A stretch of DNA of 64,000 nt from Oxalobacteraceae bacterium OTU3CINTB1 (GTDB lineage: Bacteria > Pseudomonadota > Gammaproteobacteria > Burkholderiales > Burkholderiaceae_D). Numbering within the stretch: position 1 is the first letter of the stretch; the number at the start of each line of letters is the position of its first letter. The stretch covers positions 2,480,001 through 2,544,000 of the forward strand of contig CP099652.1 of assembly GCA_024123955.1 (NCBI GenBank). Reading direction: 5' to 3'. The notes below the pieces were generated by a model, which had not been told where the DNA came from, did not search any database, and saw nothing but the letters and a program-made list of their open reading frames with translations. Both the position numbers and the translations under genes were made by a program. Below, piece by piece: positions 19,231 through 29,146 of the stretch.

Positions 19231-20517
19231 TGTTTTGCCGGGACACATGGGTAACACTTGTCGGGAGACATAGGTTACACATTGAGTTTCGATATTATCC
19301 TGATTTTCTAGCGTCGATGCTTCGAATTCGATGATGGCAAAAGTAGACATCGAAGACGCCATCGGTGGCGGTGGGTGCCACCGCCACCAATTCGTTACGT
19401 AGTCCTTCCCCGATGAAGTGAAGCGTCGAATGGTACGAGATGTATCCCTTTGCGCCGACCTTGCGGACGGGATGTCTGGTGTCGTATTCGACCTCCGGCA
19501 GCACCGACGGCAAGGCTCGTCCACTTGGCCTGTAACGGCTGATTGGTGGCTGTTGTCCGAGCGCCTCGTGAGGTCGGACTAGGTTATAGCGTTCCCGCCA
19601 GGTGTCGAACTCGCGTTGGCACTCCGCCAGTGAGTTAAATCCCCGGCGTGCGAGCAATTCAAGCTTGAGTGTTCGGTGAAAACGTTCGTCTTTGCCTTGA
19701 GTTTGGGGATGGTATGGTCGGCTATGTCCAATTCGAATCCCCAGCCGGATAAGCCACGTCTCAAGCTGCGATAGCCCGCCGCGCCCGGAGGTTCCCCACG
19801 GTGCCCCGTTGTCAGCAGTGATACGCTCGGGAAGCCCATAGCGTTCAAAGGTGGTGGTCATGGCTTGGCGCACCGTGCTTCCACGCTGATCGCCGCAGGC
19901 CATAAGGCACAGCCCAAAGCGAGAGTGGTCATCGAGGATCGTGAGTGGATGGCAGCGTCCTGCCTGGATATCGGTAAGCGCAAAATGTCCCTTGAAGTCC
20001 ATTTGCCACAACAGGTTTGGCGCCACGTGTTCGAATCGCTGAACCGGGATGCTTTCCTTAATTGGCGCGCCAACAACCCGGCATCCATGCCGACGCAGAA
20101 TCGCATCAATTGTACTGTGATGCGGTTTTATCGACTGCGGCAGTAACGCTGCTAGCTTGCGTGGACCCCAGCACGGGTACTGTACGTGCAGACTCAATAC
20201 CAGAGCATCGAGCTCGGGAGGGGAGGTTCTTGGTGAGGTGTGCGGCCGACGAGTCTGATCCTGGAGACCGTCTTGGCCCTCGTGTCTACACCGCTCCAAC
20301 CATTTGTAGGCAGTCTTCCGACTGATTTCGAAGCGACGGCACAGTGCAGCCAGGTTGACGCCGGGCTGAGCCGCGAGCAACACAAATTCCAGTCGGGAAG
20401 ACATGGGGGTGGACTCCTTCCAAGGCATTGCACGCTCCTGTTGGTTGCGATGCAATCATCATAAAAGGTGTTACCCATGTCTCCCGACAAGTGTTACCTA
20501 TGTATCCCGGCTATACA
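19231..20517 (-). mobile_element. IS481-family insertion sequence, 1287 bp
   Basis: The element carries one DDE transposase gene and has terminal inverted repeats of about 50 bp that begin TGT (left TGTTTTGCCGGGA, right complement TGTATAGCCGGGA) with roughly six mismatches. Each end holds two direct copies of an 18-bp unit, GGGAnACATrGGTwACAC (left copies at 19240-19257 and 19263-19280), which are probable transposase sites. Both sides are flanked by the 9-bp target duplication CCCGATGGG (19222-19230 and 20518-20526), so the insertion looks intact and fairly recent. Confidence 0.92.
19295..20428 (-). CDS. IS481 family transposase
   Basis: This 377-residue DDE transposase has an N-terminal helix-turn-helix region (LAALCRRFEISRKTAYKWL, about residues 27-45). 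The rve-type integrase core holds the catalytic acids in LLWQMDFKGHF, ITADNGAPWG and GKDERFHRTLK. The C-terminal part, with NLVRPHEALGQQPP, is typical of the family. The start at 20428 was chosen for its AGGAG ribosome site seven bases upstream; in-frame codons further upstream lack one. No frameshift or stop interrupts it, so it may be active. Confidence 0.93.
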   Translation of the reverse strand: MPWKESTPMSSRLEFVLLAAQPGVNLAALCRRFEISRKTAYKWLERCRHEGQDGLQDQTRRPHTSPRTSPPELDALVLSLHVQYPCWGPRKLAALLPQSIKPHHSTIDAILRRHGCRVVGAPIKESIPVQRFEHVAPNLLWQMDFKGHFALTDIQAGRCHPLTILDDHSRFGLCLMACGDQRGSTVRQAMTTTFERYGLPERITADNGAPWGTSGRGGLSQLETWLIRLGIRIGHSRPYHPQTQGKDERFHRTLKLELLARRGFNSLAECQREFDTWRERYNLVRPHEALGQQPPISRYRPSGRALPSVLPEVEYDTRHPVRKVGAKGYISYHSTLHFIGEGLRNELVAVAPTATDGVFDVYFCHHRIRSIDARKSG

Positions 20518-20558
20518 CCCGATGGGTACGACCCCGCCTTACCGGGTTACTGATTGGC

Positions 20559-21560
20559 TCACTCGGCGCTGGCGTCATCGTCGTCATCGTCCGTTTCGTC
20601 CACGCCGTCCTTGACGCCGCGCGCCCGCGCGGCATCGGTGTCGGCCTTGAGCCCGGCCGCGTTGCTCATGAACTGGTCCACGCTGCGGTCGGCGCTGTGC
20701 TTGACCTCCGGCGGTAACAATACCGACATGTAGAGCTCGTCCGACAAGCGGCCCGTGCCTTGCAGGTTGGCCATCAGCATCAGGCCGGCGCCGACCAGCA
20801 TCATGATCGTCGCGGTGGTGGCGAACTGCCTCGTCAAATGCGGCTTGATCGTCTTCAGGTGGAAGAACAGCATTCCGCAGACGATCGCCAGGCTGACCAG
20901 GTTGCCATAGCGCGTGAACGCTTCGGCCGACCACGCATACGCCATGGTGCTGCTGGCCGCGCGCCAGATGCCCACCGCCGCCAGGCCGCTGCCCAGGATG
21001 AACAGATGCCGGCCCATGCGCGCGTGGCTGCCGAACAGGCGGTTGGCCAGCGCCCACACGCCGCTCCACAGCAAGCCCGCGGCCAGGCTGGATGCAAGCA
21101 CCAGCAGATAACGGATCAGCGCAAACGGTTCGACATCGGACAGCCATGTCTCCAGACAGCTGAAGACGGCAATCAGCACCAGGCCGATGGTGGCTGGCGT
21201 CGCGCCTTCCCAGCCGTGCATGGTGGTGTCGGCAATTTCGGCCGGCACCGGGAAGTCGGCGGCGCGGATGCGTAGGCGGGTGTGGCCGAGGCGCACGACC
21301 GTGTCGCCGCCCAGCACCACATCGGTCTGGCGTTTGCCGCGCGCGTAGGTGCCGTTCTTGCTGCCGAGGTCTCGCAACACCAGCTTTTCCCGCGCGTCAT
21401 CGAGGTCGACGATGGCATGCGCGGCGGCGCTGTGGGCGTCGTCGAGGATGACGTCGTTGTCGTAGCTTCGGCCGAGACGGATCGGCAAAGTATCGGCCTT
21501 GTGCCGGTGCAGCACGTCGCCGTTGCGGGCGAGGATTTCGACGAAGTAGGGGGCAATCAT
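20559..21560 (-). CDS. FHA-domain membrane protein
   Basis: This 333-residue protein begins with a forkhead-associated domain (residues ~20-100). It shows the phosphothreonine-binding signature as IRLGRSYDNDVILDD followed by LRDLGSKNGTY. About six hydrophobic helices follow (residues ~120-290), and the protein ends in a very acidic tail (DETDDDDDDASAE). The FHA domain is on the cytosolic side if the N-terminus is inside. The start at 21560 overlaps the stop of the upstream protease gene (ATGA), so the two are translationally coupled. The long upstream frame extension lies within the protease gene and is not coding. Confidence 0.8.
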   Translation of the reverse strand: MIAPYFVEILARNGDVLHRHKADTLPIRLGRSYDNDVILDDAHSAAAHAIVDLDDAREKLVLRDLGSKNGTYARGKRQTDVVLGGDTVVRLGHTRLRIRAADFPVPAEIADTTMHGWEGATPATIGLVLIAVFSCLETWLSDVEPFALIRYLLVLASSLAAGLLWSGVWALANRLFGSHARMGRHLFILGSGLAAVGIWRAASSTMAYAWSAEAFTRYGNLVSLAIVCGMLFFHLKTIKPHLTRQFATTATIMMLVGAGLMLMANLQGTGRLSDELYMSVLLPPEVKHSADRSVDQFMSNAAGLKADTDAARARGVKDGVDETDDDDDDASAE

Positions 21561-23200
21561 TGCGCGCCTCCCGTGGCCGGCTTGGCCGGCGGCGGGGCGG
21601 GGATAGCCGCCTTGCCGGCGGCTCCGCTGGCCGGCGTCGTCGTCGACGGCTTGCCCGCCGCTTTCACGGCCGGAGCGCGCGCGGGCACAGGCGCACCCGC
21701 CGACGCCAGCGACAGCGATTCGAGGAATACGCGCGACACGCGCATGCCGTTGTCGTACGAAACGCCGCGCGCATCCAACCGGCTTTGCAGGCTCATCAAC
21801 CCTTGATCGGTGGTGGCCGTCAGCAGCGCGAAGTCGTACAGGCCGGCGAATTTGCGGTAGGCGCGCACGCACAGCACGGCACGCAGCGGCAGGGTCTTGT
21901 TCTTGACGAACTCTTCGGTGCAGTTGGGACCGGTCAGGCGGGTGTCCTTGTTGCTGCCGAAGTGCTCGTTCTTGAACGAGGCGCTGGCCAGCTGCGCGAA
22001 GCGCAGCTTGTCGAGGCCGGCGCTACGGATGAACTGGTGGCGGATGCTGAGCTGCCCGGTTTGCAGCGAGCCGCTGACGAAGATCGCCGACTCCATCGCG
22101 CAACTGGCGTCGTCGACCGTGAACGGCTTGTCGGCCTTGACGTTGGAGCGGCCCCAGCAGCGCATCTGCTCCGATTCGCGCACCGGCACCTGGTACGGTC
22201 CCATCGGCTTCAGGCTAAGCGGGCTCGATAGCAATTGATCGACCATCGCGCGCTGATGGCTCAGCAGCTGGCCGGCCACCACCGACGTGAAATCGGCCGG
22301 CGCCTTGGCTTGTTGCTCGACCTTGCGCAACAGGTCCTGGGCGAAGCGGGCCGGCACCAGGAAGCTGACCAACTCGCCATCGAGCCGCTTGGAGACGTTG
22401 ACGCCGGCCACCGAGCCGTCGACCGTCACGCTGGGGCCGCCGCTCATGCCGGAGTTGATCGGGCCGGTAAACATCAGCTGGTCGTAGAAGCTGCGGGCGA
22501 TGACGCCGTTATAGGCGCCCTCGGAAATGGCGAAGCCCAGATCGAGCGGATTGCCCATCGAGTACAGATACTGGCCCTGCGTCAGGCGCGCCAGCTGGTC
22601 CGGCATCTTGAAGAAGCCGGTGCCGTTGCGGTTGACGCGCAGCACCGCCAGATCGTGCAACACGTCGACCGCCAGCAGCTCCACATTGCCGCGCTGGCCG
22701 CTGGTGTCGACCCATTCGCCGACGTAGGTGTCCGGATCGAGCGCGAACTGCGACACCACGTGGTAGTTGGTAACGACGAGGTTGCTGGTGCCGATCAAAA
22801 AGCCCGAGCCAACGGAAGACTGCGTGCGGCCGCTTTTCAGCAGCGAGCGCACCTGCAGGATGTCGTTCTTGGCCGACGCATATAAATGCTGGGCCGCGCT
22901 CGACGGCGGCGGCAGCGGCGCGGTATCTGCCGCCGCAGTGCCGGCAGCGGACGGGTCGGCCGAATCAGGCGGGGCGGGCGGGGACGGCTGCGCGGCCGGT
23001 AGCTGCTTGCCCTTGGCCGGCGTGGTGGCGGTCGTTGCAGTGGTGGTCGCTGCCGTCGCGGTCGTGGTCGCCGCTGCGGTGGCCGCGTTGGCGGCGGCTG
23101 CCAGCGTCGGCGCAGCGGGGGGCGAGGTGGTGGAGGCGGCCAGCGCGCCAGCGCAGGCCCCGGTCAAGGCGATGGATGTGGCAAGCGCTGTGAATTTCAT
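21557..23200 (-). CDS. Secreted trypsin-like serine protease with low-complexity linker
   Basis: This 547-residue protein has an N-terminal signal peptide, then an Ala/Thr/Pro-rich linker (residues ~24-100). The HtrA-like chymotrypsin-fold domain carries a complete triad: His147 in VVTNYHVV, Asp183 in LHDLAVLRV and Ser253 in NSGMSGGPS. There is no PDZ domain. Residues of about 320-500 form an unrecognised domain, and the C-terminal 40 residues are again Ala/Pro-rich. It lies 30 bp downstream of ribA on the same strand and is coupled to the FHA membrane protein, which suggests a shared envelope role. Confidence 0.8.
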   Translation of the reverse strand: MKFTALATSIALTGACAGALAASTTSPPAAPTLAAAANAATAAATTTATAATTTATTATTPAKGKQLPAAQPSPPAPPDSADPSAAGTAAADTAPLPPPSSAAQHLYASAKNDILQVRSLLKSGRTQSSVGSGFLIGTSNLVVTNYHVVSQFALDPDTYVGEWVDTSGQRGNVELLAVDVLHDLAVLRVNRNGTGFFKMPDQLARLTQGQYLYSMGNPLDLGFAISEGAYNGVIARSFYDQLMFTGPINSGMSGGPSVTVDGSVAGVNVSKRLDGELVSFLVPARFAQDLLRKVEQQAKAPADFTSVVAGQLLSHQRAMVDQLLSSPLSLKPMGPYQVPVRESEQMRCWGRSNVKADKPFTVDDASCAMESAIFVSGSLQTGQLSIRHQFIRSAGLDKLRFAQLASASFKNEHFGSNKDTRLTGPNCTEEFVKNKTLPLRAVLCVRAYRKFAGLYDFALLTATTDQGLMSLQSRLDARGVSYDNGMRVSRVFLESLSLASAGAPVPARAPAVKAAGKPSTTTPASGAAGKAAIPAPPPAKPATGGAQ

Positions 23201-23230
23201 GCAAACCTTAGACTTATTCTATCGGCAACC

Positions 23231-23899
23231 TCAGAGCGCGCCATCTTCCACGGCGGCGGGCGTCAAAGGCGTCATCATATGGCCCAGCTTGGCAGCTTTG
23301 GTGTTCAGATAATGCTGGTTGAACGCATTGCGGTTGACGAGCAGTGGTACGCGCTCGGCCACCTCGATGCCAAGTTTGGTCATGGCATCAATCTTACGCG
23401 GATTATTGGTCATCAGGCGCAGGCTTTTAACGTCGAACTGGGCCAGCATCGGCTTGACCAGCCCGTAGGTGCGCTGGTCCGGTTTGAAGCCCAGCTGCTC
23501 GTTGGCCTGGACCGTGTCGGCGCCGGCCTCTTGCAGGCGATAGGCGCGGATCTTGTTGATCAGGCCGATACCGCGGCCTTCCTGGCGCAGGTACAGCAGC
23601 ACGCCGCGGCCTTCGGCGGCGATCTTCTTGAGCGCGCCTTCCAGTTGGGCGCCGCAATCGCAACGTTGCGAGAACAGCACGTCGCCGGTCAGGCACTCAG
23701 AGTGCACGCGTGCCAGCACCGGCTCGCCATCGCCGATATCGCCCAGCACCATGGCCAGATGTTCCTTGCCGGTGGCCTTTTCGACAAAGGCGTGCAAGGT
23801 GAACTGTGCCCAGGGCGTCGGCAGGGCGCACGAAGTCATGTAGTCCAATTCGTCTTTTGCCGGTGTTTCCGCGCTCTGCAACATAGCTATGCTCTTCAA
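23231..23899 (-). CDS. ribA: GTP cyclohydrolase II
   Basis: This enzyme opens GTP to the first pyrimidine intermediate of riboflavin synthesis and releases formate and pyrophosphate. The 222-residue protein has the zinc ligands Cys69, Cys80 and Cys82 in [18 protein letters not shown]. The conserved [19 protein letters not shown] stretch follows, with the family-typical [10 protein letters not shown] further on. It is a stand-alone RibA without the RibB domain. A strong terminator upstream (23921-23961) separates it from the pirin gene. Confidence 0.96.
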   Translation of the reverse strand: MKSIAMLQSAETPAKDELDYMTSCALPTPWAQFTLHAFVEKATGKEHLAMVLGDIGDGEPVLARVHSECLTGDVLFSQRCDCGAQLEGALKKIAAEGRGVLLYLRQEGRGIGLINKIRAYRLQEAGADTVQANEQLGFKPDQRTYGLVKPMLAQFDVKSLRLMTNNPRKIDAMTKLGIEVAERVPLLVNRNAFNQHYLNTKAAKLGHMMTPLTPAAVEDGAL

Positions 23900-23920
23900 A
23901 TATTGATGATGTAATAAAGT

Positions 23921-23961
23921 AAAAAAGGCGCGCCGGGCTGTTCGAACAGACCCGGCGCGCC
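23921..23961 (-). terminator. Rho-independent terminator after the pirin gene
   Basis: On the minus strand, a perfect 11-bp stem (GGCGCGCCGGG with CCCGGCGCGCC, loop including CTGTTCGAACAG) is followed by TTTTTT. It lies 61 bases beyond the pirin stop and before ribA, so it ends the pirin transcript. Confidence 0.92.
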
Positions 23962-24021
23962 CTTCATCATACCAAAACTGGCGAAAAATTATTTTAGGCC
24001 AGCCTTTCCCATGGGGAAGGG

Positions 24022-24723
<702 letters not shown>

Positions 24724-24896
24724 GATGAGCTCCGTTTCTTCGATTGTTTTCAAGGTTGTGTTCAGCTGATGTGCGATAATTTTGAAGGCTGTTTCGCTGT
24801 TTCTTTAACTATCGCCGCATCCATGAATCACAGTATAGACCCCGGATTCCGGATTAAAAAACGGAAAATTTACCCCTCTACTATCGAAAAAATCGA

Positions 24897-25829
24897 ATGC
24901 TCAGATTAAGCCTCGAAGCGCTGCAAATCGTCGACGCCATCGACCGTCGCGGATCGTTCTCGGCCGCCGGCAAGGAGTTGCACCGCGTACCGTCGACCAT
25001 CTCTTATACGGTCGGCAAACTGGAGGACGACCTGGGCGTCCAGGTGTTCGAGCGCAACGGCCCGCGCGTGGTCCTGACGGCGGCCGGCGTCGAACTGTTG
25101 AAAGAAGGGCGCTACCTGCTCAAGGCCGCGCAGGACCTGGAGCACCGGGTGCGGCGCGTGGCGTCCGGCTGGGAGACCGAGTTGGCGGTGGGCATGGATT
25201 CGATGTTCTCGCCCTGCATGTTCTTGGAGGACATCAACGCCTTCTACGAGGTCGCCCAGCAAACCCGGCTGCGCGTGGTGAAGGAGACGCTGTCGGGCGC
25301 CTGGGAGGCGCTGCTGGACCGCCGTGCCGACCTGCTGGTGGGCGTGGCCGGCGACGGTCCGGCCGGCGGCGGCTATGTCTCCGAGCCGATCGGCAAGGTC
25401 GAGTTCGTCTTTGCGGTGGCGCCGTCGCACCCGCTGGCCGCCGTCGACGGCGCGCTCGGCCGCGTGCATTTACAACAATACCGGGCCGTCAGCGTTGCCG
25501 ATTCGGCCCGCCAACTGGCGCCGCGCACCGTCGGCCTGCTGCTGGGGCAGGATACCCTGACCGTGCCGGACATGAAAACCAAGCTGCAATTCCAGCTGGC
25601 CGGCACCGGCTTCGGTTTCCTGCCGGAGCCGTGCGCGCGCGCCGCCATCGACGCCGGCCTGCTGGTGGAAAAACAGGTCGAGGAGCCGAAGCCGGCCGAA
25701 ACCTTCTACCTGGCCTGGCGCAGCGGCGAGCATGGCGCCGCGCTGAACTGGTGGATCGCCCGCATGCGGAAGCCGGGCCTGTTCGAGCGCTTGCTGCGTC
25801 ATTTACCCCACCACACGCAATCCGTTTGA
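24897..25829 (+). CDS. LysR family transcriptional regulator (YhaJ-like)
   Basis: This 310-residue protein has an N-terminal LysR winged helix-turn-helix (ALQIVDAIDRRGSFSAAGKE, residues ~8-27, then STISYTVGKLEDDLGVQVFER). A periplasmic-binding-like effector domain follows from about residue 95. The divergent pirin gene suggests a YhaJ-like role. The 173-bp shared intergenic region contains the palindrome CCGGATTCCGG at 24842-24852, which may be part of a binding site. No ribosome site is visible before the ATG. The effector is unknown. Confidence 0.9.
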   Translation: MLRLSLEALQIVDAIDRRGSFSAAGKELHRVPSTISYTVGKLEDDLGVQVFERNGPRVVLTAAGVELLKEGRYLLKAAQDLEHRVRRVASGWETELAVGMDSMFSPCMFLEDINAFYEVAQQTRLRVVKETLSGAWEALLDRRADLLVGVAGDGPAGGGYVSEPIGKVEFVFAVAPSHPLAAVDGALGRVHLQQYRAVSVADSARQLAPRTVGLLLGQDTLTVPDMKTKLQFQLAGTGFGFLPEPCARAAIDAGLLVEKQVEEPKPAETFYLAWRSGEHGAALNWWIARMRKPGLFERLLRHLPHHTQSV

Positions 25830-25941
25830 TGCAGAACAGGAAACCGTGGGCGAAAGCGTCACTCGGCGTGACAATGTTGACCGAGGCCAACTGTTTCGGA
25901 GTACCATAGCAGCATAACTGACTGTTTTTGCTGGATCATGT

Positions 25942-26952
25942 ATGACCGCCCTGATTGCCATCCCGCCTGTATTCCTGCACCCGCTGGCCGACCGCAACGG
26001 TCAGCCCGGCGCGCTGCTGTTCGACGCCGGCGTTTTTGAGCAACCCGATCAGTCCGAACTGCCGCCCGCGTTGCCGGATGCCATCGTCGATGTGTTGCGC
26101 GACGTGGCGGGCGGCAGCATGGGGTGTTTCTACCGCGCCGGCCTGAGCGCCGCCCTCGGCACATTACTGGACCAGGCGGGCTGGAAAAAAATGCCCGTCG
26201 AGAAGCTGCACCGCGCCGACGCTGAACTTGGCAGCGCCTTGCCGTCCAGCGTGGCGTGGATCGAGGGCGAATGGTTCCTGGCGCCGCCGTCCAAGCCGGT
26301 GGGCAGCCAGGTCGCCTCGCGCGCGCTGGCGCTGCAGCTGGTGCAACTGGTGTCGGCCGACGCCGACACCCACGAGATCGAAGCGCTGCTGCGCCAGGAC
26401 CCGACCCTGTCGTATCACCTGCTGCGGCTGGTCAATTCGCTGGGCATGGGCGCCGGCCGCCGCGTCACCAGTTTTTCGCAGGCGATCCTGATCCTGGGGC
26501 GTTCGCAGCTGCGGCGCTGGCTCAACCTGATGCTGTTCTCGTCGCGCGAGGGCGACCAGCGCTCGCCGATGCTGCTGGCGCGGGTGGCGGTGCGGGCGCG
26601 TGCAATGGAATTGCTGGCGCGGGATGCCGGCCTGGGCAAGGCGCAGCAGGAGCAAGCGTTCATGGTCGGCATGTTCTCGCTGCTGGGCGTGCTGTTCGGC
26701 CTGTCGCTGCCCGAGGTGCTCAAGCCGCTGACGATGAGCGAGGCCGTGCAGCAGGCGCTGCTGGCGCACGAGGGCGAGTTGGGCGAGCTGCTCGGCGTGG
26801 TGGAGGCGGCCGAACGCGACGATCACGCCGCGCTGGCCGGGCGTCTGCAAGCGCTGCAGATTGACACCGGCAATTTCAACCAGGTCGCCGCCGACGCGTA
26901 CTTATGGATGCAGACGGTCGCATCCGGCAAGGCGGGCAAACCCAATGTTTGA
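25942..26952 (+). CDS. HDOD-domain signalling protein
   Basis: This 336-residue cytosolic protein has an HDOD domain (residues ~110-300), shown by ALLRQDPTLSYHLLRLVNS and SFSQAILILGRSQLRRWLN. The N-terminal 100 residues could be a reduced EAL-like segment, as in YuxH/CdgJ proteins, but no catalytic EAL residues are visible there. HDOD proteins act as non-catalytic signalling or scaffold proteins. The stop overlaps the start of the next gene by eight bases, which links it to c-di-GMP turnover. Confidence 0.82.
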   Translation: MTALIAIPPVFLHPLADRNGQPGALLFDAGVFEQPDQSELPPALPDAIVDVLRDVAGGSMGCFYRAGLSAALGTLLDQAGWKKMPVEKLHRADAELGSALPSSVAWIEGEWFLAPPSKPVGSQVASRALALQLVQLVSADADTHEIEALLRQDPTLSYHLLRLVNSLGMGAGRRVTSFSQAILILGRSQLRRWLNLMLFSSREGDQRSPMLLARVAVRARAMELLARDAGLGKAQQEQAFMVGMFSLLGVLFGLSLPEVLKPLTMSEAVQQALLAHEGELGELLGVVEAAERDDHAALAGRLQALQIDTGNFNQVAADAYLWMQTVASGKAGKPNV

Positions 26953-29116
26953 CGCGATAGAGCGTTGTCTGGCGCTGAGCCAGCGGGCCCGCGGCGAGCA
27001 GGGCGAGGCGCTGGCGCTCACGCTGGCGAGCCTGGAGGCGGCGCTGGTCGAGACGCGCGCGGCGATGGCGCCGTCGGTCGATGCCGACGACCACGCGGTG
27101 CTGGAACTGGACCTGACCGGCTACCTGACGGCCTGGAGCCCTGGCGCGGCGCAGATGTTTGGCTACAGCGCCGACGAGGCGCTGGGCCAGCACGTGCTGT
27201 TCCTGTACGCCGAGGATGACGACGACGGCGCCATCGCCGAGCTCAGCGTCGAAAACGGCGGCGAGCCGGGCGGCGAGGCCGGCGCCACCGCCGAGGTGCG
27301 CCGCCGCAAGAAAAACGGCGAGATCATCTGGGTGCGCATGCACATTTTCCTGCGCCACGACGACAGCGGCGAGCCGGTCGGCATGCTGGTGCGGCTCGCC
27401 GGGGTGGGCGAGGCGCTGTCGGCGGCCGACAAGATCACCTTGCATGCGCGCATCATCGAGGATAGCGACCAGGGCGTGCTGATCACCGATGCCAACGAGC
27501 GCATCGTCTCGATCAACTCGTCCTTCACGCGCATCACCGGCTACACGCCGGAGGAATCGATCGGCAAGACGCCGGACCTGCTGCGCTCGGGCGTGCACGA
27601 CGCCGAGTTCCGCGCCAAGGTGCGCGCGGCGATGCAGGGCGCCGGCCCCTGGCGCGGCGAGATCATCGGCAAGCGCAAGAATGGCGAATTGTTCCCGCAA
27701 TCGGTGACGATCAGCGTGGTGCGCGACGGACGCGGCAAGATCAGCCACACGTTCTCGCTGTTCTCCGACATCAGCGAGCACAAGGACGCGCAGGCGCGCA
27801 TGCAGCGCATGGCCAACTACGACACGCTGACCGGCCTGCCCAACCTGTGCTTGCTGACGCAGCTGGTCGGCCAGGCGATGACCGAGAACCGCCGCTCGCA
27901 GGAGTACGGCGCCATGCTGGTGATTGAAATCACCCGCGTCGGCGCCATCAGCGACACGCTCGGCAACGACGTCGGCAACGAGCTGCTGTGCGAGATCGGG
28001 CGTCTGTTCCGCTCGGTGCTGCGCGAGGCCGACGTGCTGGCGCGGCTCGACGGCCACAAGTTCGCCGTCGCGCTGCTGCACATCGAAAAACGCGAACACG
28101 CCGCCATCGTCGCGCAAAAGCTGCTGGCGGCGCTGGCCGCGCCGATCCGTATCGACGTCCACAGCCTGCAGGTGGGCGCGCATATCGGCATCACCGTCTA
28201 CACCGAGGACGGCACCGACGTGCCGACCTTGATCCGCTACGCAGACGTCGCCATGAACAAGGCGGCGCAGAACATCGAGGCCGACTTCCTGTTCTACAGC
28301 GAGGAAATGAACCAGCGCGCCAAGGAGCATTTGCGGCTCGAGAGCGAGCTGCGCCAGGCGCTCGTCAACGACGAGCTGTTGCTGTATTACCAGCCGAAGG
28401 TGAGCCTGCGCAGCGGCCGCATCGTCGGCGCCGAGGCGCTGCTGCGCTGGCGCCATCCGGTGCGCGGGCTGGTTTCGCCGGGCGTGTTCATTCCGGTGGC
28501 AGAGGAGAGCGGGCTGATACTCGACCTTGGCACCTGGGTGCTGGAGCAGGCCTGCCGCCAGATCCGCGACTGGCGCGAGGACAATCTTATTATGCCGCCG
28601 GTTGCCGTCAACCTGTCGGCGCGGCAGTTCGACAGCCAGCTGCCGCAGCGCATCGCGGCGGTGCTGGAGCGCTATGGCGTCCAGCCGGACCAGATCAACC
28701 TGGAAATCACCGAGAGCCTGCTGGTGCGCGGCACCGACAACGTCATCGCCATCATGAACGAGCTGGTGGCGATGGGCATGTCGCTGGCGCTGGACGACTT
28801 CGGCACCGGCTATTCGAGCCTGGCCTACCTGAAGAAATTCCCGATCAGCACCTTGAAGATCGACCGCTCGTTCGTGGTCGGCTTGCCGTATGAAGAAAAC
28901 GATTGCGCCATCGCGCGCGCGATCGTGACGATGGCGCAGCAACTGCGCCAGGAAATCGTCGCCGAGGGCGTGGAAACGGTCGAGCAGATGAGTTTCCTGC
29001 GCGAGCTGGGCTGCGACCAGTTGCAGGGCTACCTGTTCAGCCAGCCGGTGCCGGCGGTGGAATTCGCTGCCATGTTGCGCGAAGGCAAGCGATTGGCGTT
29101 CGGCACGCGGGCCTAG
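26945..29116 (+). CDS. PAS-PAS-GGDEF(degenerate)-EAL phosphodiesterase
   Basis: This 723-residue cytosolic protein has two PAS domains (about residues 35-150 and 165-280), a GGDEF domain and an EAL domain. The GGDEF active site reads DGHKF at residues 369-373, so diguanylate cyclase activity is unlikely; such domains often sense GTP. The EAL domain looks intact, with Glu497 in AEALLRWRHP, the NLEITES glutamate, DDFGTGYSS starting at Asp617, LKIDRSFV and AEGVET. It should hydrolyse c-di-GMP. The start at 26945 overlaps the HDOD gene end; the upstream frame extension from 26861 lies within that gene. Confidence 0.92.
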   Translation: MFDAIERCLALSQRARGEQGEALALTLASLEAALVETRAAMAPSVDADDHAVLELDLTGYLTAWSPGAAQMFGYSADEALGQHVLFLYAEDDDDGAIAELSVENGGEPGGEAGATAEVRRRKKNGEIIWVRMHIFLRHDDSGEPVGMLVRLAGVGEALSAADKITLHARIIEDSDQGVLITDANERIVSINSSFTRITGYTPEESIGKTPDLLRSGVHDAEFRAKVRAAMQGAGPWRGEIIGKRKNGELFPQSVTISVVRDGRGKISHTFSLFSDISEHKDAQARMQRMANYDTLTGLPNLCLLTQLVGQAMTENRRSQEYGAMLVIEITRVGAISDTLGNDVGNELLCEIGRLFRSVLREADVLARLDGHKFAVALLHIEKREHAAIVAQKLLAALAAPIRIDVHSLQVGAHIGITVYTEDGTDVPTLIRYADVAMNKAAQNIEADFLFYSEEMNQRAKEHLRLESELRQALVNDELLLYYQPKVSLRSGRIVGAEALLRWRHPVRGLVSPGVFIPVAEESGLILDLGTWVLEQACRQIRDWREDNLIMPPVAVNLSARQFDSQLPQRIAAVLERYGVQPDQINLEITESLLVRGTDNVIAIMNELVAMGMSLALDDFGTGYSSLAYLKKFPISTLKIDRSFVVGLPYEENDCAIARAIVTMAQQLRQEIVAEGVETVEQMSFLRELGCDQLQGYLFSQPVPAVEFAAMLREGKRLAFGTRA

Positions 29117-29146
29117 TCCACTGTCGCGCACCTGAGACACGGCGAG

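Larger units (their letters stand above)
19213..20535. other. Palindromic hairpin split by the IS element
   Basis: Joining the flanks and removing one copy of the duplication restores GGGGTCGTACCC, loop GAT, and GGGTACGACCCC, a perfect 12-bp stem. The left arm is 19213-19224, and the right arm is completed at 20524-20535. It lay between the convergent tetR and FHA genes, so it was probably a bidirectional terminator or a dispersed palindromic repeat. Confidence 0.8.

Noticed and set aside
19181..20558. A larger genomic island around the insertion sequence
   Set aside because: Target duplications bound a single 1287-bp element, and the flanking genes have ordinary composition. No integrase, tRNA or attachment site is visible.
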